From Candidatus Saccharibacteria bacterium UBA6664 (GTDB lineage Bacteria > Patescibacteriota > Saccharimonadia > Saccharimonadales > Saccharimonadaceae): DNA of 47,725 nucleotides. Each line of letters begins with the position of its first letter. Within the stretch, counting starts at the first letter, position 1. Below, one piece after another: positions 1 through 6,115 of the stretch. The notes under the pieces were generated by a model that searched no databases, had not been told where the DNA came from, and saw only the letters and a program-made list of their open reading frames with translations. A program made the translations under genes and the position numbers. Location: NCBI GenBank assembly GCA_002455275.1, contig DKKO01000006.1, forward strand, positions 1,810-49,534. The letters run 5' to 3'.

Positions 1-306
1 TGGGTTCAGAACGTCGTGAGACAGTTCGGTTTATATCCGGTATGGACGTTAGGAAATTTGAGAGGATCTACCCGTAGTACGAGAGGACCCGGGCGGACGA
101 ACCTCTGGTGTATCGATTGTGGCCACCTGCTGCATTGTCGAGTAGCTAAGTTCGGACTAGATAAGCGCTGAAAGCATATTAAGCGCGAAACTAACCTCAA
201 GATGAGATTTCCCTATGAGGACACTGAAAGATTATCAGTTTGATAGGTGCAAGGTGGAAGTGTAGTAATACATGGAGCTGAAGCATACTAATAGTCCCAT
301 TGCCTT
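1..306 (+). rRNA. rrl: 23S rRNA, 3' end (partial)
   Basis: This is the 3' terminal part of large-subunit rRNA; the gene begins before the window. The universally conserved sarcin-ricin loop AGTACGAGAGGA is at 76-87, and the usual domain VI sequence follows. The 3' end near 306 is placed by comparison with the usual terminal helix and is accurate to about 5 nt. A 5S gene follows on the same strand after a spacer of about 340 nt. Confidence 0.97.
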
Positions 307-649
307 TTTATGTTTCAAGATGACTTCACCGCGATTTTCCTGCTTCTGGCAGAGCCAGAACTCTGAAAATCGCTTTCGGCGAGCTACTTCGTTGCTTTAC
401 CTGCGAGTCTCGCAAGCAGTATTTTAGATACAGCTTGCTCGATTCTCGGTAAGCGCCTCGTATCTCATCCGAATGAAATCATCTTGAAATCCGTGTTAAA
501 GCGGGCGACAGACTTAACTAGCATTTGGTGCGTAGCACCAACGTTAATTCCATTAACATCACTAATTAGACCGTGCGAAGTGTCATCGACACCGAAGCAA
601 GGCTTTTCCCAGGTTGCCTATACGGAACCTCTGAGGAGCGAAGCCTTAC
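307..649 (+). other. 23S-5S internal transcribed spacer, highly structured
   Basis: This stretch of about 340 nt has no protein gene and no tRNA that I can fold. It is rich in inverted repeats. An outer stem pairs TTTCAAGATGACTTC near 313 with GAAATCATCTTGAAA near 476. It encloses a strong arm (GCGATTTTC with GAAAATCGC, and inner TTCTGGC with GCCAGAA, about 333-375) and weaker arms. A second long stem lies just before 5S and is listed separately. These are probably rRNA processing stems of the RNase III type. That role is inferred from position only. Confidence 0.7.
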
Positions 650-656
650 TTCGGTG
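590..656 (+). other. Long stem overlapping the 5' end of 5S rRNA
   Basis: Positions 590-605 (CACCGAAGCAAGGCTT) pair with 641-656 (AAGCCTTACTTCGGTG) over 15 of 16 bases, with a loop of 35 nt. The 3' arm includes the first bases of 5S rRNA, which in mature 5S pair with its own 3' end. The precursor stem and mature helix I are therefore mutually exclusive, as expected for a processing or folding switch. The pairing is seen directly; the role is inferred. Confidence 0.6.
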
Positions 657-759
657 CCCATGGCGATGAGGAAATACCTGTTCTCATTCCGAACACAGAA
701 GTCAAGCTCATCAGCGGCGATTATACTGCCACAAGTGGGAAACTAGCACGGCGCCGAAT
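650..759 (+). rRNA. rrf: 5S rRNA
   Basis: This is the 5S component of the large ribosomal subunit, about 110 nt. The ends pair as helix I (TTCGGTGCC at 650 with GGCGCCGAA at 750-758). The conserved block TTCCGAACACAGAAGTCAAG is the typical loop B/helix III region. It lies downstream of 23S in the same transcript and is followed by an intrinsic terminator at 771. Ends are judged from helix I and may be off by a few bases. Confidence 0.95.
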
Positions 760-770
760 TATACAAACAA

Positions 771-795
771 CCCTCCGAACAGGAGGGTTTTTGTT
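771..795 (+). terminator. Rho-independent terminator of the rRNA operon
   Basis: The stem CCCTCC / GGAGGG with loop GAACA is followed by TTTTTG TTTT, just 12 nt after 5S rRNA. Confidence 0.9.
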
Positions 796-810
796 TTGAA
801 CAAAAAACTA

Positions 811-839
811 TTGCAAACCACAAGCGGTTCGGCTATGAT
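811..839 (+). promoter_or_regulatory. Sigma-70 type promoter of the 17-codon ORF
   Basis: TTGCAA (811-816), a 17-bp spacer and TATGAT (834-839) give a near-consensus promoter. The expected start is near 846, and the next open frame with an SD-like site begins at 868. Confidence 0.7.
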
Positions 840-867
840 TAGGCTAACACCACAAAGGGAAACAAAC

Positions 868-921
868 ATGAAAATATCTGTAGAATACGATTCTCAAGAA
901 TACATTGTCGCTGTAAAATAG
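868..921 (+). CDS. Small ORF, 17 aa, with its own promoter
   Basis: An ATG at 868 opens 17 codons (MKISVEYDSQEYIVAVK) ending in TAG. AAAGGGA about 6 nt upstream can act as a ribosome binding site, and a near-consensus promoter lies at 811-839. A hairpin (ATAGCAC / GTGCTAT, 918-939) overlaps its stop and precedes the next gene. It could be a tiny protein or a leader peptide for the 948 gene, although that gene appears to have its own promoter. No family is recognised. Confidence 0.4.
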   Translation: MKISVEYDSQEYIVAVK

Positions 922-932
922 CACCGCTTTAG

Positions 933-941
933 TGCTATTAT
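933..941 (+). promoter_or_regulatory. Extended -10 promoter, leaderless start at 948
   Basis: TGC TATTAT (933-941) ends 6 nt before the ATG at 948, and no SD is present. Transcription is expected to start at the A of the start codon. The hexamer overlaps the 3' arm of a small inverted repeat (918-939). Confidence 0.6.
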
Positions 942-947
942 AAGCGT

Positions 948-1652
948 ATGAAACATCTACGTGTGGGTGTGGCAGTGTTTATGTTGGTAGCGTTTGCTAC
1001 CTTGTTTAGCTATGAGCAAAACACCAACGCTTTGGATGGAACAGACTTCTCGACACTTCGCGAATCATTAAAAGCTATAAAAGTGCCAAAAGTTGAAGAT
1101 CCCAAATGGCTAGTGAAGCAAAAAGCAGAAGCCGCCGAGGCTGCTGCGGCACACAACATGGCAAGCCAAGCAGGAAGAATCATTACCTACGATGTGACCA
1201 CCAAAGGAGTAATTACGGCCAACTTCTCCGAATTTAAGACACTTGCCAACCAAACACTGAACGATGGCCGGGGCTGGGCTCGCATGGGAGTAAGCTTCCG
1301 TGAAGTCTCATCAGGTGGCGAATTTACGCTAGTACTGGCGCAGGCGAGCATGCTGCCAACGTTTTCAAGTGGCTGTAGTGCTGACTGGAGCTGCAATGCT
1401 GGTAGGTATGTAGTGATAAATCAAGATAGGTGGCTTGGTGCCTCGTCTGCATGGAACGCCGGGGGTGGAAGCTTGCGTGACTATCGTCATATGGTAGTAA
1501 ACCACGAAACTGGGCACTGGCTCGGCCACGGCCACGAACTTTGTGGTGGTGTAGGTACGCCAGCACCCGTAATGCAACAACAATCAATTAGCCTCCAGGG
1601 CTGTACATTCAACCCCTGGCCGCTTGCGAGTGAGTTATGGATAGGAAGCTGA
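948..1652 (+). CDS. DUF3152 family secreted zinc-protease-like protein
   Basis: A protein of 234 aa with an N-terminal hydrophobic signal segment (about residues 5-22), so probably exported. The C-terminal half has the DUF3152 signature: HETGHWLGHGH at 186-196, resembling the metzincin zinc site HExxHxxGxxH, followed by APVMQQ and a GC..NPWP tail. DUF3152 proteins are known mainly from Actinobacteria and their substrate is not known. The mRNA is probably leaderless (extended -10 at 933-941, no SD). The stop overlaps the next gene by 16 nt, so the two are likely co-translated. Family assignment is firm; proteolytic activity is inferred from the zinc motif. Confidence 0.82.
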   Translation: MKHLRVGVAVFMLVAFATLFSYEQNTNALDGTDFSTLRESLKAIKVPKVEDPKWLVKQKAEAAEAAAAHNMASQAGRIITYDVTTKGVITANFSEFKTLANQTLNDGRGWARMGVSFREVSSGGEFTLVLAQASMLPTFSSGCSADWSCNAGRYVVINQDRWLGASSAWNAGGGSLRDYRHMVVNHETGHWLGHGHELCGGVGTPAPVMQQQSISLQGCTFNPWPLASELWIGS

Positions 1653-2395
1653 AAAACACACTAACAAGTCGCAGAACGCTTCTCATAAGCTCAGGAGCGG
1701 TATTTTTGGTGCTACTAGCCTATGTGGTGGCGAGTTTTATGTATTGGCAGGGATATATGGCGAATGTAGCGAAGCACGAAGCAGCCAAATCTGCGGTAGA
1801 AACCGCCTTAGACAAGCCGGCTAAAACTACCGAACAAAAGCTTGCTAAACTGGCAGCGCTTAGTGCTGCAACGAAACAATTGTTTAAAGATAACACGTCG
1901 TGTGAACCGGTGTGGTGGGCGGCTTGGCAAACAGCATTTCCAGCGCCGGCTTCAGAAGTAAAACGTTGTAAAGTCCTTGCGTCAAAGCATTACGCAGTAC
2001 GCGCGGCGCTTGATGCAATTACTGCCTACGTAAGAGATGAAAAAAGACTGATTGAGATACTGGCACCTCTGGCAGGGCTTAGTAGCAAATTGACCGAAAA
2101 TACCTGGGATGCATCCGCAAAGGAATGGGAAGAGGTTGCCAGTAACGCGAAGTCGCTTCAGGTGGGCAGCGAATTTAGCGACGTAAAAGGGCAGGCTACC
2201 AAACAACTCGACAAAGTGGTCACGGCTTGGGGCAAGCTTGCAACTGCTGACAAAAAAGAAAATTCAGCCGACTTCACAGCGGCGTACGATTCTCTTGATA
2301 GGGCAATAACGGATCTAGTATCGGTGGCAAACACCAGTGAAGACGAGCTTGGCAATTTGACTAAAAAGCTCGAAACAGCAGCAAACCACCTGTAA
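1637..2395 (+). CDS. Membrane-anchored hypothetical protein
   Basis: A protein of 252 aa with a short basic N terminus, one strong membrane helix (about residues 13-35, ending in a YWQGY segment), then a mostly helical Ala/Lys/Glu-rich region. The helix probably anchors the rest outside the membrane. Two cysteines (in the SCEPVWW and VKRCK segments) could pair. It overlaps the DUF3152 gene by 16 nt, so it may be a partner or anchor of that secreted protease-like protein. I recognise no family. Confidence 0.7.
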   Translation: MDRKLKNTLTSRRTLLISSGAVFLVLLAYVVASFMYWQGYMANVAKHEAAKSAVETALDKPAKTTEQKLAKLAALSAATKQLFKDNTSCEPVWWAAWQTAFPAPASEVKRCKVLASKHYAVRAALDAITAYVRDEKRLIEILAPLAGLSSKLTENTWDASAKEWEEVASNAKSLQVGSEFSDVKGQATKQLDKVVTAWGKLATADKKENSADFTAAYDSLDRAITDLVSVANTSEDELGNLTKKLETAANHL

Positions 2396-2414
2396 ATTAG
2401 CATATTTCTCACAT

Positions 2415-2452
2415 AAAAAAACAACCCATCTCGCAGATAGGGTCGTTTCATG
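2415..2452 (+). terminator. Imperfect terminator hairpin
   Basis: ACCCATCT (2424-2431) pairs with AGATAGGGT (2435-2443) with one bulge. An A-run precedes it (2415-2421) and only a weak T-run follows on this strand. It lies 28 nt after the stop of the preceding gene. The T-run is better on the minus strand, where no gene runs into it. Confidence 0.45.
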
Positions 2453-2577
2453 TGTTTAAACCAAATTTGGGTCCAAACAGGTGCCGTTTGCGACAATGTC
2501 ACAAACTACCTCTATAATATAGCACCAACCGAATATTTGCAACAGTTTTTACACCATAAAAAGGCTTATCGTAAATG

Positions 2578-2606
2578 TTGACAAAAAGCACAAGCTGTGT
2601 TAATAT
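2578..2606 (+). promoter_or_regulatory. Consensus promoter of the KGG stress protein
   Basis: TTGACA (2578-2583), a 17-bp spacer and TAATAT (2601-2606). The expected start near 2613 leaves a leader of about 80 nt containing two hairpins. Confidence 0.85.
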
Positions 2607-2612
2607 AAGAAC

Positions 2613-2694
2613 ATACACATCTCATGTGTGAGGTAATTAGGAGGGTTCGTATCTGTTACAGATGCGGGCCTTTTAATATATAAGGAGACCTGAA
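2613..2694 (+). promoter_or_regulatory. Attenuator-like leader with terminator-type hairpin
   Basis: A small stem ACACAT / ATGTGT (2615-2629) is followed by a continuous 12-bp stem, GGTTCGTATCTG / CAGATGCGGGCC (2644-2670, triloop TTA, some G-U pairs). TTTTAAT comes next. The second hairpin has the form of an intrinsic terminator placed between promoter and gene, while the SD AAGGAG lies after it (about 2682). It may be a conditional terminator or produce a short RNA. The structure is seen; the function is inferred. Confidence 0.55.
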
Positions 2695-2907
2695 ATGGCA
2701 GGAACCAAAGCAGGCGGCCTAAAGGCTGCAGCAAAGAACAAAGCAAAAGATCCAGAATTTTACGCTCGTATTGGCGCAAAAGGTGGCAAGAATGGTCACA
2801 CTGGTGGTTTTGCTGCAAATCCAGCACTTGCACGTGTTGCAGGCGCTAAAGGTGGTCGTATCTCACGCCGCCGTAAAGCAAGCGACGTGGCTAAAAAAGC
2901 TGCCTAA
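2695..2907 (+). CDS. KGG-repeat general stress protein (Con-10/GsiB-like)
   Basis: A small basic protein of 70 aa. It carries the KGG-type repeats of stress-induced hydrophilic proteins: ARIGAKGGKNG and then VAGAKGGR, each after a hydrophilic helix. Such proteins are intrinsically soluble and are induced by starvation or desiccation in other bacteria. The start is fixed by SD AAGGAG 9 nt upstream. The gene is monocistronic, with a consensus promoter, a hairpin leader and its own terminator, which suits strong regulated expression. Confidence 0.85.
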   Translation: MAGTKAGGLKAAAKNKAKDPEFYARIGAKGGKNGHTGGFAANPALARVAGAKGGRISRRRKASDVAKKAA

Positions 2908-2920
2908 GCAAGCAAAGCAA

Positions 2921-2957
2921 AAAAATAGCCCGTACTACTGTGGTACGGGCTATTTTT
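2921..2957. terminator. Bidirectional terminator
   Basis: AAAAATAGCCCGTAC (2921-2935) and GTACGGGCTATTTTT (2943-2957) form a perfect 15-bp stem with A- and T-runs on both sides. It serves the plus-strand KGG gene and the minus-strand metallopeptidase, whose last codons overlap it. Confidence 0.9.
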
Positions 2958-3414
2958 GTATGTTGTATCGGCGTAAGGCACAGCTGCGCGCCTCGTTTAC
3001 TTTCCAGATATTGGCACAAGAGAGGCAACGGTAGTGCCACTGCTTGGTTTGCAAGCCGTTTGCTCCACATTTTGGGCAGGTGCTTCGCGCATGCAGCCAT
3101 TCTCGATACGTGTCCATGTCATCCTGTATGTTATCGGCGGTGATAGTCACTTCAAAACGAGGGGCTAAGGTAGAACGAGCATATTGCCAGGCGTCACGCT
3201 CCATCGCTATTAGGTCAACGTCGCGAGTATAGTCGTGGTGCTCTAGCAGCGCGTGGCTGACTTCGTGTAGTAGCCGCGCATCAAAACTATCATCACTGGC
3301 TGGGTAGGTGATGGTAAGTGTAGTCGGTAGCCATTGAAAATCGTCTGCTTCTGTAAACGATAGCTGGGGGTACGATTCTTTAAGCTGCTTCAGAAGCGAG
3401 TCGGTCGAGGGCAT
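2950..3414 (-). CDS. Small metallopeptidase-like protein with C-terminal zinc ribbon
   Basis: A protein of 154 aa. A HEVSHALLEHH segment (HExxH, about residues 50-60) suggests a zinc protease of the SprT or IrrE/ImmA type. The C-terminal part has two CxxC pairs (CPKC and CLSC, about residues 114-135), as in the zinc ribbon of SprT-like proteins. SprT-type proteins act on DNA-protein cross-links; IrrE types cut regulators. SprT-like fits the ribbon better, but this is an inference. Its start overlaps the end of the ROK gene by 35 nt, so the two form one transcript. Confidence 0.65.
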   Translation of the reverse strand: MPSTDSLLKQLKESYPQLSFTEADDFQWLPTTLTITYPASDDSFDARLLHEVSHALLEHHDYTRDVDLIAMERDAWQYARSTLAPRFEVTITADNIQDDMDTYREWLHARSTCPKCGANGLQTKQWHYRCLSCANIWKVNEARSCALRRYNIQK

Positions 3415-4195
3415 GGTAGTAGCATCCGTAAATTACTGCTTGTTCAGGGTGGGAAGCGGCGCGAACTTCTGGGGTACGATCGACTAAGTGCGCGCGCAAG
3501 AACGGTTCTAAATACTCGGCGTACTTATCAAAATACGTGCCTATGCTGCCACCAATTACCACTACATCGGGGTTTAAAAGCGGGATTTGGGCTACCAAAC
3601 CAAGGCCAATGTTTTCGCCGATTTCTTGCCACTGAGCCGAGTCGGTTACGTCTTTAGCGTACATATTGTACTTTTCGTGAAAGGCACGTCCTGAGGCAAA
3701 AGATTCCCAAGTTTTTAGCTCGCCGTCGTGAGTTACGACCGCTTGGCCACCTTCTGCTTGGCCAAACTCTTCGCTAATACGACCGTGAGTGATAATACCA
3801 GTGCCCACACCTGTACTAACAGTGATGTACAGACAAATTTGAGGGGTTTCTGGTAATGCGTGAGCTTCCGCCAAACCAGCCAAATTGGCGTCGTTTTCAA
3901 GCAGGATGGGGCAGTCAAATTGCGGCTGTAGCGCAGATACGATGTCGAAATTTTTCCAGCCGAGGTTACGTGCACCCCGAAGCACCCCGGTGCGGAGTAT
4001 TGTACCTGGCACCGCGACTACAATTGCAGTTGGAGCTTCATCACCCAGTACTTTTCGGATGGTTTCACCCACTTGGGTAATGTATTCTTCGGTGTTTTTT
4101 GGCGTTTCAAATCGTTCAGACGTTTGCAGTGAACCATCGCTCGAAAAGCTGGCGACAAGTGTTTTTGTCCCTCCGGTGTCGACTGCAATTAACAT
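3380..4195 (-). CDS. ROK family sugar kinase (glucokinase-like)
   Basis: A cytoplasmic protein of 271 aa. The N terminus MLIAVDTGGTKT is the phosphate-binding loop of the ASKHA fold. VSTGVGTGII in the middle and VIGGSIG near the end are typical of ROK kinases. These enzymes phosphorylate glucose or N-acetyl sugars, and the substrate cannot be read here. The common ROK zinc-binding CxCGxxGC motif is not visible. I chose ATG 4195 because the longer frame lacks family similarity upstream, and because TGC TACACT (4210-4202) ends 6 nt before this ATG, giving a leaderless start. Confidence 0.85.
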   Translation of the reverse strand: MLIAVDTGGTKTLVASFSSDGSLQTSERFETPKNTEEYITQVGETIRKVLGDEAPTAIVVAVPGTILRTGVLRGARNLGWKNFDIVSALQPQFDCPILLENDANLAGLAEAHALPETPQICLYITVSTGVGTGIITHGRISEEFGQAEGGQAVVTHDGELKTWESFASGRAFHEKYNMYAKDVTDSAQWQEIGENIGLGLVAQIPLLNPDVVVIGGSIGTYFDKYAEYLEPFLRAHLVDRTPEVRAASHPEQAVIYGCYYHALDRLASEAA

Positions 4196-4201
4196 AGTTT
4201 T

Positions 4202-4210
4202 AGTGTAGCA
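4202..4210 (-). promoter_or_regulatory. Extended -10 promoter of the ROK gene
   Basis: On the minus strand TGC TACACT is followed by exactly 6 nt and then the ATG at 4195. No SD is present. Confidence 0.6.
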
Positions 4211-4226
4211 TATTGCTCTAGGTGCC

Positions 4227-4378
4227 GGGTGGTTGTTCTGACGCATAGCTTTGTTCGGAGCACTCTTTTCAAATTCAGCGCCACTGGCGCTAAAATTTGA
4301 GCGTTCGGCTGAAACTCTCGGGTACGCCTCGAGTTTCACAGTCTCCTCTAAAGCTATGCAGCCAGAACATACCACCCC
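4227..4378. repeat. Palindromic multi-arm element (MITE-like or structured RNA)
   Basis: An outer imperfect stem joins GGGTGGTTGTTCTG plus GCATAGCTTT (4227-4252) with AAAGCTATGC plus CCAGAACATACCACCCC (4350-4378). Inside are two further hairpins: TCAAATTCAGCGCCA with TGGCGCTAAAATTTGA (4269-4300), and CTGAAACTCTCGGG with CCTCGAGTTTCACAG (4309-4341). It sits between divergent genes, where no terminator is needed. It has the build of a palindromic repeat element or a structured RNA. The motif CTCGGGTACGCCTCG resembles CTCGGTAAGCGCCTCG in the 23S-5S spacer near 453. Confidence 0.6.
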
Positions 4379-4387
4379 AGTGTGTGC

Positions 4388-4416
4388 TTGCCCCTGATTG
4401 CAAAACCAGCTATACT
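4388..4416 (+). promoter_or_regulatory. Promoter of the LPxTG protein
   Basis: TTGCCC (4388-4393), a 17-bp spacer and TATACT (4411-4416), 28 nt before the start codon. The SD AAGGGGAA lies between them. Confidence 0.65.
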
Positions 4417-4444
4417 ATTGCATAAGAAACTTAAGGGGAAGTGT

Positions 4445-4867
4445 ATGACAAAAAACCGCATGTATCAGGGTGGATCGCTCGGTAGTTATATCGTTGTAGG
4501 CGCATTATTGGTGCTTCTATTGGTCGGAGGACTCTATACAGTAGGACGGATTGATAATGAATCAGGACAAATTGCCACTGATACGTCGGATAACACTGAA
4601 GATAACGGCACAACGCCAGACAGCAGTTCAACAGACACCACAAATTCTGACACCGATAAAAATACAGACAGCACGAAAAACGATACGCCTGTTTCATCAG
4701 ACGACGACAGCAATACGACAACAGATGACTCTGGCACGACTACAAATTCAAGCAACGACGCTGAAGAGCTACCAGCTACCGGCGCCTCTGAAACCTTCGC
4801 TGCTGCAGCAATCTTGAGCCTGGTAACCTACGCGGGCGCACTCTACATCGGTAGCCGTCGCGCGTAA
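4445..4867 (+). CDS. LPxTG-type surface protein, Thr/Asp/Ser-rich
   Basis: A protein of 140 aa. An N-terminal hydrophobic segment (residues 14-34) is followed by a low-complexity stretch of Thr, Ser, Asp and Asn (about 40-106), typical of an extended surface stalk. The C terminus has LPATG (109-113), a hydrophobic helix and the tail RRA, the standard sortase sorting signal. No sortase gene is in the window, so anchoring is inferred. The start ATG 4445 is set by SD AAGGGGAA; a longer frame upstream would cross the promoter. There is no globular domain. Confidence 0.75.
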   Translation: MTKNRMYQGGSLGSYIVVGALLVLLLVGGLYTVGRIDNESGQIATDTSDNTEDNGTTPDSSSTDTTNSDTDKNTDSTKNDTPVSSDDDSNTTTDDSGTTTNSSNDAEELPATGASETFAAAAILSLVTYAGALYIGSRRA

Positions 4868-4893
4868 GACTAGTGTTTTTAAGAGAAATAGCG

Positions 4894-4899
4894 TATACT
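4894..4899 (+). promoter_or_regulatory. Probable -10 box upstream of the S1/infB operon
   Basis: TATACT at 4894-4899 is well placed for a transcript starting near 4906 that covers the leader ORF and the S1 gene. I see no good -35 box. Confidence 0.4.
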
Positions 4900-4937
4900 A
4901 CTAGATGAATCTAGAGACAGTCTTAGGAGGACTCATC

Positions 4938-4985
4938 ATGAGGCTGTTTCATGAGCAATATTATTTAAGGAAGGAGTCTTTTTAG
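4938..4985 (+). CDS. Leader peptide, 15 aa, before the S1-domain gene
   Basis: An ATG at 4938 with a strong SD (TTAGGAGGA, 8 nt upstream) opens 15 codons (MRLFHEQYYLRKESF) and stops with TAG at 4983-4985, 4 nt before the start of the S1 gene. The SD of the S1 gene (AAGGAAGGAG) lies inside this ORF, so ribosomes on the leader would uncover or block it. Translational coupling or attenuation is inferred. The peptide matches no known leader that I recognise. Confidence 0.5.
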   Translation: MRLFHEQYYLRKESF

Positions 4986-4989
4986 ACTT

Positions 4990-6069
4990 ATGGCAACAAA
5001 AGCCGCAGTAACAATGGATGACCTGCTCGCACAAGAAAGCACGGTCAAACAACTAGTAGCAGGTGAAACTGTTTCAGGAACAGTTCTAAGCCTCAAAAAA
5101 CATGAAGTATTAATCGACCTTGGTCCACTTGGCGTTGGTTACGTACCACGTCGTGAAGTTGGCTTTTCACGTCAGCTAAACGAAGGTGATGAAGTGACTG
5201 CCAGTGTGGTAGACACCGAACTCGACAACGGCTACAGCTTGCTGAGCCTACGCAAAGCCGCTAAAGACCGAGGCTGGGACGAAGTACTAGTTAAGCAAGA
5301 AGCTGGCGAAACTATCACCATTTCACCATACGACGCCAACAGAGGTGGTCTATTGGTTGAATACGAAGGTGTCCGTGGGTTCCTACCAGTTAGCCAACTA
5401 TCTGCCGAGCATTACCCACGCGTTGGTAGCAGCGACAAAGATGAAATTTTGCAACGCCTTAACTCACTGATTGGTAAAGACCTGAGCGTACGAATTCTTG
5501 ACGCTGACCGCAAAGCAAACAAACTTATCTTTAGTGAAAAAGAAGCTATCAAAGACGGCCTAGCCGAGCGATTTGAAAAGCTTAAGATTGGTGACACCGT
5601 AACTGGTGTTGTAACCGGTGTCGTAGACTTCGGTGTATTCGTGAACGTTGAAGGCATTGAAGGTTTGGTGCACATCTCAGAAATTAGCTGGGAGCGGGTA
5701 AACAACCCAAGCGACTACGTAAAAGTTGGTAGCAACATCGACACCAAGATTATTTCTATCGACAAAGACCGCCTTTCACTTAGCATGAAGCAACTTACCA
5801 AAGACCCATGGCTTGATGAAGTTGAAAAACTCACCCCAGGCACAGAGGTAGAAGGTACTGTTACCCGAATCACCCCATTTGGTGCATTCGTGCAGCTTTC
5901 ACCAGCAGTAGAAGCACTCGTGCATATTTCTGAACTAGGTGGCGGTGAAGGTGTTGACCCAGAAAAGGTATTTACGCTCAACGAGCGCAAAAACTTTACT
6001 GTACTAGAAGTAGATAAAGATAACCGCAAAATTAGCCTCAGCCTTAACGGCAAGAAGAAAAAATCGTAA
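4990..6069 (+). CDS. rpsA: S1 RNA-binding domain protein (ribosomal protein bS1-like)
   Basis: A protein of 359 aa with four S1 (OB-fold) domains: about residues 20-88, 101-180, 190-265 and 275-355. Domains 3 and 4 are the most typical (DFGVFVNVEGIEGLVHISE and PFGAFVQL..EALVHISEL). Bacterial S1 helps the 30S subunit bind mRNA; E. coli S1 has six domains and four is common elsewhere. The start is supported by SD AAGGAAGG. A short hairpin (GCTAGC / GCTAGC, about 6074-6090) separates it from infB. The symbol is given by analogy. Confidence 0.85.
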   Translation: MATKAAVTMDDLLAQESTVKQLVAGETVSGTVLSLKKHEVLIDLGPLGVGYVPRREVGFSRQLNEGDEVTASVVDTELDNGYSLLSLRKAAKDRGWDEVLVKQEAGETITISPYDANRGGLLVEYEGVRGFLPVSQLSAEHYPRVGSSDKDEILQRLNSLIGKDLSVRILDADRKANKLIFSEKEAIKDGLAERFEKLKIGDTVTGVVTGVVDFGVFVNVEGIEGLVHISEISWERVNNPSDYVKVGSNIDTKIISIDKDRLSLSMKQLTKDPWLDEVEKLTPGTEVEGTVTRITPFGAFVQLSPAVEALVHISELGGGEGVDPEKVFTLNERKNFTVLEVDKDNRKISLSLNGKKKKS

Positions 6070-6115
6070 TACGTTGCTAGCAAGAGGCTAGCACGAAGAA
6101 AGGAGTTCACCGACT

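Noticed and set aside
6..669. Open frames within the 23S and spacer (6-200 minus, 484-669 plus)
   Set aside because: They lie in rRNA or structured spacer, with no SD and no protein-like composition.
3380..4375. Longer ROK protein starting at 4375
   Set aside because: The extra 60 residues are encoded by the palindromic element and show no family similarity; the promoter box supports ATG 4195.
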